Part shown: in pieces, positions 7,657 through 15,859 of the stretch
How positions within the stretch are numbered: position 1 is the stretch's first letter
Layout of the letters: the number at the start of each line of letters is the position of its first letter
Assembly (NCBI GenBank): GCA_001464475.1
Contig: LNDX01000001.1
Span: forward strand, 434,001 to 498,000
Direction: 5' to 3'
Source: Flavobacteriaceae bacterium Ga0077528
Lineage (GTDB): Bacteria > Bacteroidota > Bacteroidia > Flavobacteriales > Flavobacteriaceae
DNA length: 64,000 nt
Program-made: the position numbers and the translations under genes
Notes under the pieces: model-generated
What the model was told of the DNA's origin: nothing
The model's input: the letters and a program-made list of their open reading frames with translations, nothing else
Databases searched by the model: none

Positions 7657-8235
7657 ATGAAAAAGCTATTTTTAATTGCATTATTTTTAATTTCATTTAA
7701 TAATTATGCTCAAGGTTCAGAATATGAATTAGAGGTTAAAGGTGCTGTTTTAACAAAAAAAGACGGAACTCAAATTGCTATAGAAGACGGTTTTATGGAA
7801 ATAAGCTATTTAAGTTTTAAAGTTCATTTTAGAGATAGTAATGATAAGAAAAAAGCTGTTACAATAACAGATATAGATAATATTAAAACATCAGAATATT
7901 TTTTTAAAACATTTAAATTAGAAAGAAGAGAAAACATTTATTTAGTTCTTGCTGATTCAAATGATAAAAAAATGGTTACTAGAAAAGGTCGTTTTTCACA
8001 AGATTTAGGCTATGAAATTTTCATAGTAGACAGTAACGGAGTTATTATAGATGCCTTAAAAAGCCATGGAGGCCCTTTTGTAAAAGGATATGTTCACAGA
8101 AGTTTCATTGCTCCTTTTATAAAAAAATACTTTCCAGATTGCCAAGAATTGATAGATAGAATTCCAAATACAATAACCGATAAAGTAGATGGTTATCCCT
8201 TATTAGATTATCCAATATATGTAAAATGTAATTAA
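7657..8235 (+). CDS. Secreted protein of unknown function
   Basis: This 192-residue protein has a signal peptide (MKKLFLIALFLISFNNYAQG). The mature part mixes beta-strand and charged segments (ELEVKGAVLTKKDGTQIAIEDGF, VMTRKGRF-like). It contains two cysteines near the C-terminus (FPDCQELI and the last-but-one residue, VKCN) that could form a disulfide. I do not recognise the family. It lies 4 bp after the barrel protein gene and shares its terminator with gltX. Confidence 0.6.
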   Translation: MKKLFLIALFLISFNNYAQGSEYELEVKGAVLTKKDGTQIAIEDGFMEISYLSFKVHFRDSNDKKKAVTITDIDNIKTSEYFFKTFKLERRENIYLVLADSNDKKMVTRKGRFSQDLGYEIFIVDSNGVIIDALKSHGGPFVKGYVHRSFIAPFIKKYFPDCQELIDRIPNTITDKVDGYPLLDYPIYVKCN

Positions 8236-8242
8236 TTAAAAA

Positions 8243-8268
8243 GCCCTGAAATTTCAGGGCCTTTCTCT
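8243..8268. terminator. Bidirectional terminator between convergent genes
   Basis: GCCCTGAAATTTCAGGGC at 8243-8260 is a perfect 18-bp palindrome between the stops of the upstream plus-strand gene and gltX on the minus strand. A T-rich tract follows on the plus strand and an A-rich one precedes it. Confidence 0.8.
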
Positions 8269-8270
8269 TT

Positions 8271-9776
8271 CTATAATGTAGCAATTGCTTTTTCTAATCT
8301 CTTTATGGTTTCGTCTTTTCCAATCAATTCAACAATGTCAAAAAGATGCGGTCCTTTTAAAGCACCAACCAAACTCAATCGGAAAGGTTGCATCACTTTA
8401 CCCATACCAATTTCGTTTTTAGTCATCCAATCTTTTACAATGGTTTCTATATTTATAGAAGTGAAATCTCCTATGTTTTCTAAAACAGAAATCAATTGTT
8501 GCATTAAATTTGGTGTTTCTTCTTTCCAGTTTTTAGCTGCTTTTTCATCGTAAGATGTTGGTGCAACAAAAAAGAAATCACTCATTTCCCAAAATTCAGA
8601 AACAAAATTTGCTCGTTCTTTTATTAAAGAAACTATCTTAATTAATTTATTATTATCAACAACAATTTCTTTCTCAGATAGAATAGGAGCGAAGGCTTTT
8701 GCCAAACTTTCATCACTTTGCTTTTGCAAATACTGATGATTGAACCATTTATTTTTCTCAGGATCAAACTTGGCTCCAGCTTTATGAACTCTATTTAAAT
8801 CAAATTTTTCAGCCAATTCTTCTAATGAAAACAATTCTTGATCTGTTCCGTCATTCCAACCTAAAAGCGCCAAAAAGTTAATTACAGCTTCAGGAAAGAA
8901 TCCTTTTTCTCTGTATCCAGATGAAATTCCTTCTTCGGTTTTCCATTCTAAAGGAAATACTGGAAATCCCATTTTATCTCCATCTCGTTTTGATAATTTT
9001 CCGTTTCCAATTGGTTTTAAAATCAATGGTAAATGCGCAAATTCTGGAGCTTCCCAACCAAATGCTTTGTATAATAAAACGTGTAATGGCATACTTGGTA
9101 ACCATTCTTCACCACGAATAACGTGAGAAGTTTCCATCAAATGATCATCAACAATATTGGCTAAATGATACGTTGGCATTCCGTCAGATTTGAATAAAAC
9201 TTTATCGTCTAATATATTAGTTTCAAATTTAATATCACCACGAATGATGTCATTCAAATGCAACGTTTCATTCACAGGAGTTTTAAATCGGATAACATAG
9301 TTATCACCGGAAGCAATTCTTTTCTCTGTTTCTGTAGGAAGTATATTTAGTGAATTATCTAAAACATGATTATATTTCCAATTATAAATAAATGTTTCTC
9401 CTTTACTTTCATAATGTTTTCGCCAAGATTCTAAAGCTTCCGTTGTATCAAATGCGTAATAAGCATTTCCTGATGCAATCAATTGGTCAGCATATTGCTT
9501 GTATAAATCTTTTCTTTCAGACTGACGATAAGGGCCAAATTTTTCGTTTTTCCCAACGGTTTCACTTGGTGCAATTCCCAACCATTCCAAAGCTTCCATA
9601 ATATATTCTTCTGCTCCAGGAACAAATCGATTTTGGTCGGTATCTTCAATTCGTAAATAGAAAACACCACCATGTTTTTTAGCAAATAAATAATTAAATA
9701 AAGCGGTTCTTACACCACCAATATGCAATGGCCCAGTTGGACTTGGTGCAAAACGCACACGAACTTGTTTAGACAT
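8271..9776 (-). CDS. gltX: Glutamyl-tRNA synthetase
   Basis: GluRS attaches glutamate to tRNA-Glu. The 501-residue class I enzyme shows the HIGH motif in FAPSPTGPLHIGGVRTALFNYL (residues 9-30) and the KMSKS motif as KLSKRDGDKMGFP (about residue 263). GEEWLPSMPLHVLLYKAFGW and LPLILKPIGNGKLSK are family blocks. The length is normal for Bacteroidota GluRS. A -7 promoter element sits 18 bp before the start. It converges with an unrelated plus-strand operon across a shared terminator. Confidence 0.97.
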   Translation of the reverse strand: MSKQVRVRFAPSPTGPLHIGGVRTALFNYLFAKKHGGVFYLRIEDTDQNRFVPGAEEYIMEALEWLGIAPSETVGKNEKFGPYRQSERKDLYKQYADQLIASGNAYYAFDTTEALESWRKHYESKGETFIYNWKYNHVLDNSLNILPTETEKRIASGDNYVIRFKTPVNETLHLNDIIRGDIKFETNILDDKVLFKSDGMPTYHLANIVDDHLMETSHVIRGEEWLPSMPLHVLLYKAFGWEAPEFAHLPLILKPIGNGKLSKRDGDKMGFPVFPLEWKTEEGISSGYREKGFFPEAVINFLALLGWNDGTDQELFSLEELAEKFDLNRVHKAGAKFDPEKNKWFNHQYLQKQSDESLAKAFAPILSEKEIVVDNNKLIKIVSLIKERANFVSEFWEMSDFFFVAPTSYDEKAAKNWKEETPNLMQQLISVLENIGDFTSINIETIVKDWMTKNEIGMGKVMQPFRLSLVGALKGPHLFDIVELIGKDETIKRLEKAIATL

Positions 9777-9793
9777 CTTGTTATAATTTGATG

Positions 9794-9801
9794 CAAAGAT
9801 A
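9794..9801 (-). promoter_or_regulatory. gltX promoter, -7 element TATCTTTG
   Basis: On the minus strand TATCTTTG lies 17 bp upstream of the gltX ATG, an exact consensus match. Confidence 0.75.
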
Positions 9802-9809
9802 CGTTTTCA

Positions 9810-9883
9810 AGAATCAACTTCAAAAATCAACTTCAACTTCAAAAAATCTTAATACTTAATACTCAAATCTTAATACACATTCC
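9810..9883. repeat. A/T-rich tandem words between gltX and the DUF4175 gene
   Basis: ATCAACTTC, TCAACTTCA and AATCTTAATAC words recur (about 9812-9840 and 9848-9875). They lie between the divergent promoters. The copies are imperfect and no function is assigned. Confidence 0.45.
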
Positions 9884-9915
9884 TTTTTACAAAGATTTAA
9901 CTTTTATCGTAAGTA

Positions 9916-9923
9916 TAAATTTG
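9916..9923 (+). promoter_or_regulatory. DUF4175 gene promoter, -7 element TAAATTTG
   Basis: An exact TAnnTTTG match 35 bp before the TTG start of the DUF4175 gene. Confidence 0.65.
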
Positions 9924-9958
9924 TATTTTTATCGGTTATAAACATAGTATCAACAATT

Positions 9959-12900
9959 TTGGAACATCAAAACATTATATTCGATAAACTCGAACAGTTT
10001 ATTAAGAAGTTTTACACAAACGAATTACTACGTGGAACCATTTTCTTCGTCGGAATAGGTTTGCTTTATTTTCTTTTTACGCTTTTTGTAGAATATTTTC
10101 TTTGGCTAAAACCTACAGCGAGAACCATTTTATTTTGGACATTCATCGCAGTAGAACTTTTCTTGTTGTTGCGATTCATTTTATTTCCACTTTTTAAATT
10201 ATTTAAACTCCAAAAAGGAATTAATTATGACGACGCTTCCAAAATTATTGGAAATCATTTTAATGAAGTAGGCGATAAGCTTACCAATTTTTTACAATTA
10301 TCTCAAGATAAAAACAAATCAGAATTATTAGTTGCTTCAATCGAACAGAAAGCGAATACACTACAACCCATTCCTTTTGGAAATGCAATTAACTTTGGAA
10401 GTAATAAGAAATTTTTACCATTAGCAATTATTCCAATTTTGTTTTTTGCGTTTTTCTATTTGTCAGGAAATAGTAGTTTTATTTCTCAAAGTTTGAATCG
10501 TGTGGTTAATTACAAACAACAATTTTTACCGCCAGCTCCATTTGAATTTCAACTTTTGAATAAGTCTTTACAAACCGAACAAAACCAAGATTTTCTTTTG
10601 AAAGTCAAAACAGTCGGAAAAATAGTTCCAGAAAACGCTATGATTTTTATTGGTGAGGAAAGCTATTTTATGGAAAGTTCTAAGCCAGGAGAATTTCAGT
10701 TTGTTATTCCTAAACCAAAAGAAAATTTAGAATTTCATATTGAGGCAAATGAGGTTTCGTCTAATGATTATGAATTGAATGTTGTTACAGTTCCATCGAT
10801 TGCAAACTTCGAAATGGTTTTGAATTTTCCTGGGTATTTGAATAAAAAAGCAGAAGTAATTAAAGGAACAGGAAATGCTGTCATTCCAGAAGGTACGCGA
10901 GTAACTTGGAGAATGAATACCTTAGCTACTCAAAAAGTGGAATGGTTGGATGCTTCAGCTAAGTATGCTTTTACAAAACAAGAAAATCAATTTTTATTAT
11001 CAAAAAATATTGTTCAAAATACAGATTACCAAATTGTTACTTCAAATAATAAGGTTCAAAACTACGAAAAGTTGAATTATCAGATTTCCGTGGTTAAAGA
11101 TCAATTTCCAACAATTACTGTAGGAAATGCGCCAGACAGTCTTAAAATCGAAAAAAACTATGTTTTAGGACAAGTGTCAGATGATTACGGACTTTCAAAA
11201 TTACAAGTAGTTTATTATCCAAAAGACAAACCAAATTTTGCCAAACGTGGAACAATTGCTGTAAAGAGAGATGTCTACGACCAATTTGTTTTTGCTTTCC
11301 CAAGTAATTTACCAGTAGAAGAAGGCGTTTCGTATGAATATTATTTCGAGATTTTTGATAACGATGCTTTACACAATTACAAGAGCGCAAAGTCTTCTGT
11401 TTTTTCAAACAGAATTGCTACAGAATCTGAAAAGGAAGACCAAGTTTTACAACAGCAAAATGATAATATTAACTCTTTAGAAAAGTCTTTAAAAACTCAA
11501 GACAAGCAATTAAACGAAATGGAGAAGTTGCAAAAAATGGGTAAAGAAAAAGATAATCTTGAATTTAAAGAACAGCAAAAGGTTAATGATTTCTTGAACA
11601 AACAAAAGCAGCAAGATGAATTGATGAAAAATTTTGCTGAAAAGATGAAAGAGAATTTAGATAAAGTAAAAACTGAAAAGAAAGATGAAGTAAAAGAGGT
11701 TTTAAAAGAACGTCTAGATAAAGTTGAAAAAGATTTTGAAAAAAATAAAAAGCTTTTAGATGAACTTCAAAAGTTAAATGAAAAACTTCAAAAAGAAGAG
11801 TTGTTTGAAAAGATGGATAAGCTCAAACAGCAGAGTAAAAATCAAACAAAGAGTCTTCAACAATTAGTTGAATTGACTAAGAAATATTATGTAGAAAAGA
11901 AAGCAGAACAAATCGCAGATAAATTAGATAAGCTTTCAGAAAAGCAAGAAAAGTTATCGGATAATGACAAGGAAAATTCTACAGAAAAGCAAGAAGAAAT
12001 AAACAAAGAGTTCGATAAAATTCAAGAAGAACTTAATGAATTAGAAAAAGAAAACAAAGAATTAAAAACTCCGGTTGAACTTCCAGATACAGCTCCAAAA
12101 GAGAAAAGTATTGATGAAGATTTAAAGAAAGCTTCAGATGAATTAAAGAAAGATTCTAAGTCAGCTGCAAAACCAAAACAAAAAAGTGCTTCAAAGAAAA
12201 TGAAGCAAATGAGTCAAGACATGCAAGCAAGTATGGAATCTGGCGAGATGGAACAAATGGATGAAGACATTGCAATGCTACGTCAAATTCTTGATAATCT
12301 TTTAGCTTATTCTTTTTCACAAGAAAACGTTATGAAAGAGTTTAGAGGTTTAAAAAGAGGTTCTTTGAGTTTTAATAAAAACCTTAAAATCCAACAAGAT
12401 TTAAAACAACAGTTTAAACATGTAGACGATAGTTTATTTGCACTTTCATTACGTAATCCTAAAATAGCTGAAGAGGTAACTACTGAGGTAGGAAATGTTC
12501 AATACAACGTTGATAAATCTTTAGAAACTTTGGCAGATGCAAATGTACCAAAAGGTATTTCTCACCAACAATTTGCTACAAGTTCGGCTAATAAATTGGC
12601 AGACATGTTAGCAGACACCATGAATAATATGCAGATGTCTATGTCAATGTCTGGCGCTGGAAAAGGAAAACCTAAACCTGGTGAAGGAAGCGGAATGCAA
12701 TTACCTGACATCATTAAAAAGCAAGAAGGTCTTGGTGAAAAAATGAAAAAAGGCATGAAACCAGGTCAAAAGCCAGGTGATGGTAAAGACGGAAAAGAAG
12801 GTGAACAAGGAAGTGGTAAAGAAGGTCAGAAGGAAGGAAAAGATGGTAAAGGTAAATCTGGAAAAGACGGAAAAAGTGGTGGTAGCGGAAACAGTCAAGG

Positions 12901-13345
12901 TGATTCTGATGGAGAAAACGGTGAAGATGGAGAAGGCGATGCTAAAGCCATTATGGAGATTTATAAAGAGCAACAACAGTTAAGAGAGGCTTTACAAAAT
13001 GAACTTAACAAACAAGGTTTAGGTGGTCAAGGTCAAAACGCTTTAAATCAAATGAAGCAAATAGAGAAGCAATTATTAAATAAAGGTTTTAATAATGAAG
13101 TACTTCAAAGGATGCTGAATTTAAAATATGAAATGCTCAAATTAGAAAAAGCAATTCAACAACAAGGTGAAGAGAAGAAACGTCAGTCAGAGACTAATAA
13201 AAAAGAATTTACTAATTCAACGAATGCTTTACCTAAACGTTTGCAAGAATATTTGAATAGCGTTGAAATTTTAAACAGACAAACCTTACCTTTGCGCTCT
13301 AATTTTAACCAAAAGGTTCAAGAATATTTCAAAACAAATGATTAG
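9959..13345 (+). CDS. DUF4175 large coiled-coil membrane protein
   Basis: This 1128-residue protein has membrane helices at about residues 22-48, 52-78 and 148-165, then an envelope-facing beta-rich region to about 500. Two long Lys/Glu/Gln coiled coils follow (about 500-720 and 740-900). A low-complexity Gly/Lys/Asp stretch (about 900-990, with GKDGKEG-like triplets) comes next, then a C-terminal helical part (YKEQQQLREALQNELNKQG). This matches DUF4175 of Bacteroidota, of unknown function. No ATG lies upstream in frame; translation most plausibly begins at TTG 9959, because the family N-terminus (KFYTNELLRGTIFF) starts soon after. The stop overlaps the ybeY start by 8 bp. Confidence 0.85.
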   Translation: MEHQNIIFDKLEQFIKKFYTNELLRGTIFFVGIGLLYFLFTLFVEYFLWLKPTARTILFWTFIAVELFLLLRFILFPLFKLFKLQKGINYDDASKIIGNHFNEVGDKLTNFLQLSQDKNKSELLVASIEQKANTLQPIPFGNAINFGSNKKFLPLAIIPILFFAFFYLSGNSSFISQSLNRVVNYKQQFLPPAPFEFQLLNKSLQTEQNQDFLLKVKTVGKIVPENAMIFIGEESYFMESSKPGEFQFVIPKPKENLEFHIEANEVSSNDYELNVVTVPSIANFEMVLNFPGYLNKKAEVIKGTGNAVIPEGTRVTWRMNTLATQKVEWLDASAKYAFTKQENQFLLSKNIVQNTDYQIVTSNNKVQNYEKLNYQISVVKDQFPTITVGNAPDSLKIEKNYVLGQVSDDYGLSKLQVVYYPKDKPNFAKRGTIAVKRDVYDQFVFAFPSNLPVEEGVSYEYYFEIFDNDALHNYKSAKSSVFSNRIATESEKEDQVLQQQNDNINSLEKSLKTQDKQLNEMEKLQKMGKEKDNLEFKEQQKVNDFLNKQKQQDELMKNFAEKMKENLDKVKTEKKDEVKEVLKERLDKVEKDFEKNKKLLDELQKLNEKLQKEELFEKMDKLKQQSKNQTKSLQQLVELTKKYYVEKKAEQIADKLDKLSEKQEKLSDNDKENSTEKQEEINKEFDKIQEELNELEKENKELKTPVELPDTAPKEKSIDEDLKKASDELKKDSKSAAKPKQKSASKKMKQMSQDMQASMESGEMEQMDEDIAMLRQILDNLLAYSFSQENVMKEFRGLKRGSLSFNKNLKIQQDLKQQFKHVDDSLFALSLRNPKIAEEVTTEVGNVQYNVDKSLETLADANVPKGISHQQFATSSANKLADMLADTMNNMQMSMSMSGAGKGKPKPGEGSGMQLPDIIKKQEGLGEKMKKGMKPGQKPGDGKDGKEGEQGSGKEGQKEGKDGKGKSGKDGKSGGSGNSQGDSDGENGEDGEGDAKAIMEIYKEQQQLREALQNELNKQGLGGQGQNALNQMKQIEKQLLNKGFNNEVLQRMLNLKYEMLKLEKAIQQQGEEKKRQSETNKKEFTNSTNALPKRLQEYLNSVEILNRQTLPLRSNFNQKVQEYFKTND

Positions 13346-13757
13346 TTTCAATTACGAATTAGAGTTTCAACTTGAAAACGAAGAGCAATATTCTTCATGG
13401 ATTTCAAATGTTATTTCATCTGAAAACAAAAAGGAAGGTGATATTAATTATATCTTTTGTGATGACGAATACATCCTTGAAATTAACAAGCAATACTTAG
13501 ATCACGACTATTATACAGACATTATAAGCTTTGATTATTCTGTAGGAAATGAATTACATGGCGATATTTTCGTTTCTATAGAAAGAGTTCGTGATAATGC
13601 GATTGAATTTGAGGTTACTTTTGATGAAGAACTCAAAAGGGTTCTTGCTCATGGTGTTTTACACTATTGTGGATACAAGGACAAAACCGAAGAAGAGGAG
13701 TTGTTAATGCGCTCAAAAGAAGATGAGAAAATCAAAATGTTTCACGTGGAACATTAA
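13338..13757 (+). CDS. ybeY: Endoribonuclease YbeY (rRNA maturation factor)
   Basis: YbeY is a metal-dependent RNase acting in 16S rRNA 3' maturation and ribosome quality control. This 139-residue protein has the metal site in LAHGVLHYCGYKDKT: H105, H109 and, where Escherichia coli has a third histidine, D115. The core TDIISFDYSVGNELHGDIFVSIE is typical. It begins inside the end of the DUF4175 gene (ATGATTAG overlap), so the two are translationally coupled. Its last six codons and stop (MFHVEH) are formed by a parS-like sequence. mnmG follows after a second parS, and the two RNA-modification genes may be cotranscribed. Confidence 0.93.
   Translation: MISFNYELEFQLENEEQYSSWISNVISSENKKEGDINYIFCDDEYILEINKQYLDHDYYTDIISFDYSVGNELHGDIFVSIERVRDNAIEFEVTFDEELKRVLAHGVLHYCGYKDKTEEEELLMRSKEDEKIKMFHVEH
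13738..13753. promoter_or_regulatory. parS-like site 1 (inside ybeY 3' end)
   Basis: TGTTTCACGTGGAACA matches the widely conserved 16-bp ParB-binding parS consensus TGTTTCACGTGAAACA at 15 of 16 positions, with the CACGTG core at 13743-13748. It encodes part of the YbeY C-terminus. Confidence 0.88.
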
Positions 13758-13785
13758 TTGGTTTTTTATAAATTGAATTGACAAA

Positions 13786-13801
13786 CGTTCCACGTGGAAC
13801 A
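13786..13801. promoter_or_regulatory. parS-like site 2 (between ybeY and mnmG)
   Basis: CGTTCCACGTGGAACA contains a perfect 14-bp palindrome (13787-13800) around CACGTG. It is 48 bp from site 1 on centre and lies between ybeY and mnmG. Confidence 0.88.
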
Positions 13802-13810
13802 ATAAATAAA

Positions 13811-13832
13811 TCGAGTATATAATTTATCTCGA
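13811..13832. repeat. Small inverted repeat before mnmG
   Basis: TCGAG at 13811-13815 pairs with CTCGA at 13828-13832 around an A/T-only 12-nt loop, between parS site 2 and the mnmG start. It could be a short hairpin in the mnmG leader or a protein site; no function is assigned. Confidence 0.4.
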
Positions 13833-13843
13833 ATCAAAATAAA

Positions 13844-15715
13844 ATGTTTTTAGAAAAATACGATGTTATTGTTGTTGGTGCTGGTCATGCTGGTTGTGAG
13901 GCCGCTGCTGCTGCTGCCAATTTAGGTTGTTCAACCTTGTTGGTTACAATGAGTTTGCAGAACATTGCTCAAATGTCTTGCAACCCTGCTATGGGCGGAA
14001 TTGCTAAAGGACAAATTGTTCGTGAAATTGATGCGCTAGGTGGGTATTCAGGGATTGTTTCCGATAAAACTGCAATTCAGTTCAAGATGCTTAATAAATC
14101 AAAAGGTCCAGCAATGTGGTCGCCAAGAGTTCAATCAGACCGAATGCGTTTTGCTGAAGAATGGCGATTAATGCTTGAGCGAACTCCTAATGTTGATTTT
14201 TATCAGGAAATGGTTTCAGGTTTAATGATCAAAAACGGAAAAATTGAAGGAATAAAAACTTCTTTGGGAATTGAAATTAAAGCTAAAACAGTTGTTCTAA
14301 CAAATGGTACTTTTCTAAATGGTTTAATTCATATTGGAGACAAACAATTCGGAGGAGGAAGAGCTGGTGAAAGTGCTGCTTATGGAATAACAGAAGATTT
14401 ATTAAAAGTAGGTTTTGAATCAGGAAGAATGAAAACCGGAACTCCACCAAGAGTTGATGGTCGTTCATTAGATTATTCCAAAATGCAAGAAGAAGCTGGA
14501 GATGTAAATCCAGATAAGTTTTCTTATTCAGATGAAACAAAACCATTAATACATCAAAGATCTTGTCACATGACTTATACTTCACTTGAAGTTCACGATA
14601 TTTTGAGAGAAGGTTTTGATAGGTCACCAATGTTTAATGGAAGAATTAAATCACTCGGACCAAGATATTGTCCGTCTATTGAAGATAAAATTAATCGTTT
14701 TGCAGATAAAGAAAGACATCAGCTTTTTGTTGAACCAGAAGGTTGGGATACAGTCGAAGTTTATGTAAATGGCTTTTCAACATCTTTACCAGAAGATGTT
14801 CAGTTTAAAGCTTTACGTTCTGTTGCAGGTTTTGAAAAAGTAAAATTCTTTAGACCAGGATATGCCATAGAATATGATTATTTTCCACCAACACAATTAA
14901 AGCACACATTAGAAACTAAATTAGTTAATGGTTTATATTTTGCTGGTCAAATAAACGGAACAACAGGTTATGAAGAAGCTGCTTCTCAAGGAATGATGGC
15001 TGGTATTAATGCTGCTCTTAAAGTAAAAGAGCAAGAACCAATGATTCTTAAAAGAGATGAAGCTTATATTGGCGTTTTAATAGACGATTTAATTACTAAA
15101 GGAACAGAAGAGCCTTATAGAATGTTTACATCTCGTGCAGAGTTTAGAACACTATTAAGACAAGATAATGCGGATTCTCGTTTAACGCCTAAATCATTTG
15201 AGATTGGTTTGGCCTCAGAAAAGAGAATGCGTAGAATGGAAGAGAAGTTTGCGAAAAGTGATGCTATGGTAAATTTCTTTAAAGAAACCAGTGTAACTAT
15301 CGAAGAAGCAAATCCAGTTTTAGAAGCCAAAGGAAGTTCGCCAATGATTCAATCGGATAAAATGTTTAAAGTTTTTTCTCGTCCACAAATTGATTTAGAC
15401 GATTTCATAAAGTTTGACAAAGTAAAGCAATACATTGAGGATAATAATTTAGATAAAGAAATTATCGAACAAGCAGAAATCAATGTTAAGTATTCAGGCT
15501 ACATTGAAAAAGAAAGAAACAATGCCGATAAACTTACACGTTTGGAGGATATGAAAATCCCGGAGGATTTCGACTACAATAAAATAAAATCGATGTCAAT
15601 TGAAGCACGACAAAAATTAAGTAAAATACGTCCTGTAACAATTTCTCAAGCTTCAAGAATAAGCGGAGTTTCTCCAAGTGATATTTCAGTATTGCTAATT
15701 TACATGGGAAGATAA
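13844..15715 (+). CDS. mnmG: tRNA uridine-5-carboxymethylaminomethyl synthesis enzyme MnmG (GidA)
   Basis: MnmG with its GTPase partner MnmE installs the cmnm5 group on wobble uridine 34 of several tRNAs, using FAD and a folate donor. The 623-residue length is normal. The N-terminal FAD-binding motif VVGAGHAGCEAAAAAANLG (about residues 11-29) is present. So are the family blocks CNPAMGGIAKGQIVREIDALGG, TPPRVDGRSLDYS and GQINGTTGYEEAASQGMMAGINAAL, and the C-terminal helical MnmE/tRNA-binding domain (ARQKLSKIRPVTISQASRISGVSPSDIS). The gene is bracketed by parS-like sites. In Bacillus gidA also lies close to the chromosome origin and parS; here parA, parB and dnaA are not in the window. Confidence 0.97.
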   Translation: MFLEKYDVIVVGAGHAGCEAAAAAANLGCSTLLVTMSLQNIAQMSCNPAMGGIAKGQIVREIDALGGYSGIVSDKTAIQFKMLNKSKGPAMWSPRVQSDRMRFAEEWRLMLERTPNVDFYQEMVSGLMIKNGKIEGIKTSLGIEIKAKTVVLTNGTFLNGLIHIGDKQFGGGRAGESAAYGITEDLLKVGFESGRMKTGTPPRVDGRSLDYSKMQEEAGDVNPDKFSYSDETKPLIHQRSCHMTYTSLEVHDILREGFDRSPMFNGRIKSLGPRYCPSIEDKINRFADKERHQLFVEPEGWDTVEVYVNGFSTSLPEDVQFKALRSVAGFEKVKFFRPGYAIEYDYFPPTQLKHTLETKLVNGLYFAGQINGTTGYEEAASQGMMAGINAALKVKEQEPMILKRDEAYIGVLIDDLITKGTEEPYRMFTSRAEFRTLLRQDNADSRLTPKSFEIGLASEKRMRRMEEKFAKSDAMVNFFKETSVTIEEANPVLEAKGSSPMIQSDKMFKVFSRPQIDLDDFIKFDKVKQYIEDNNLDKEIIEQAEINVKYSGYIEKERNNADKLTRLEDMKIPEDFDYNKIKSMSIEARQKLSKIRPVTISQASRISGVSPSDISVLLIYMGR

Positions 15716-15809
15716 TTCAAAACAAGATTAATAAAGTTTAGAACACGACGTAAAATAAATATTGAATTTTAACCTTCGTATTTTGTATTTCTAACTTTTA
15801 ACTAAGAAA

Positions 15810-15825
15810 TGTTCCACGTGAAACT
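15810..15825. promoter_or_regulatory. parS-like site 3 (after mnmG)
   Basis: TGTTCCACGTGAAACT matches the parS consensus at 14 of 16 positions, with the core CACGTG at 15815-15820. It lies upstream of the methyltransferase start chosen here (15860). A longer in-frame reading from 15809 would translate it as MFHVK. Confidence 0.88.
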
Positions 15826-15859
15826 AACTTTGTTAAAACCTATAAATAAAGAGAATTTA

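Noticed and set aside
12562-12976. Minus-strand frames opposite the Gly/Lys-rich end of the DUF4175 gene
   Set aside because: They mirror the repeated GGA/AAA codons of the coding strand, have no homology that I recognise and lack promoter or signal features. They are shadows.
12777-12983. A 68-residue plus-strand frame rich in Lys, Val and Glu inside the DUF4175 gene
   Set aside because: It is a frame shift of the low-complexity GKDGKEG region and has no independent start signal.
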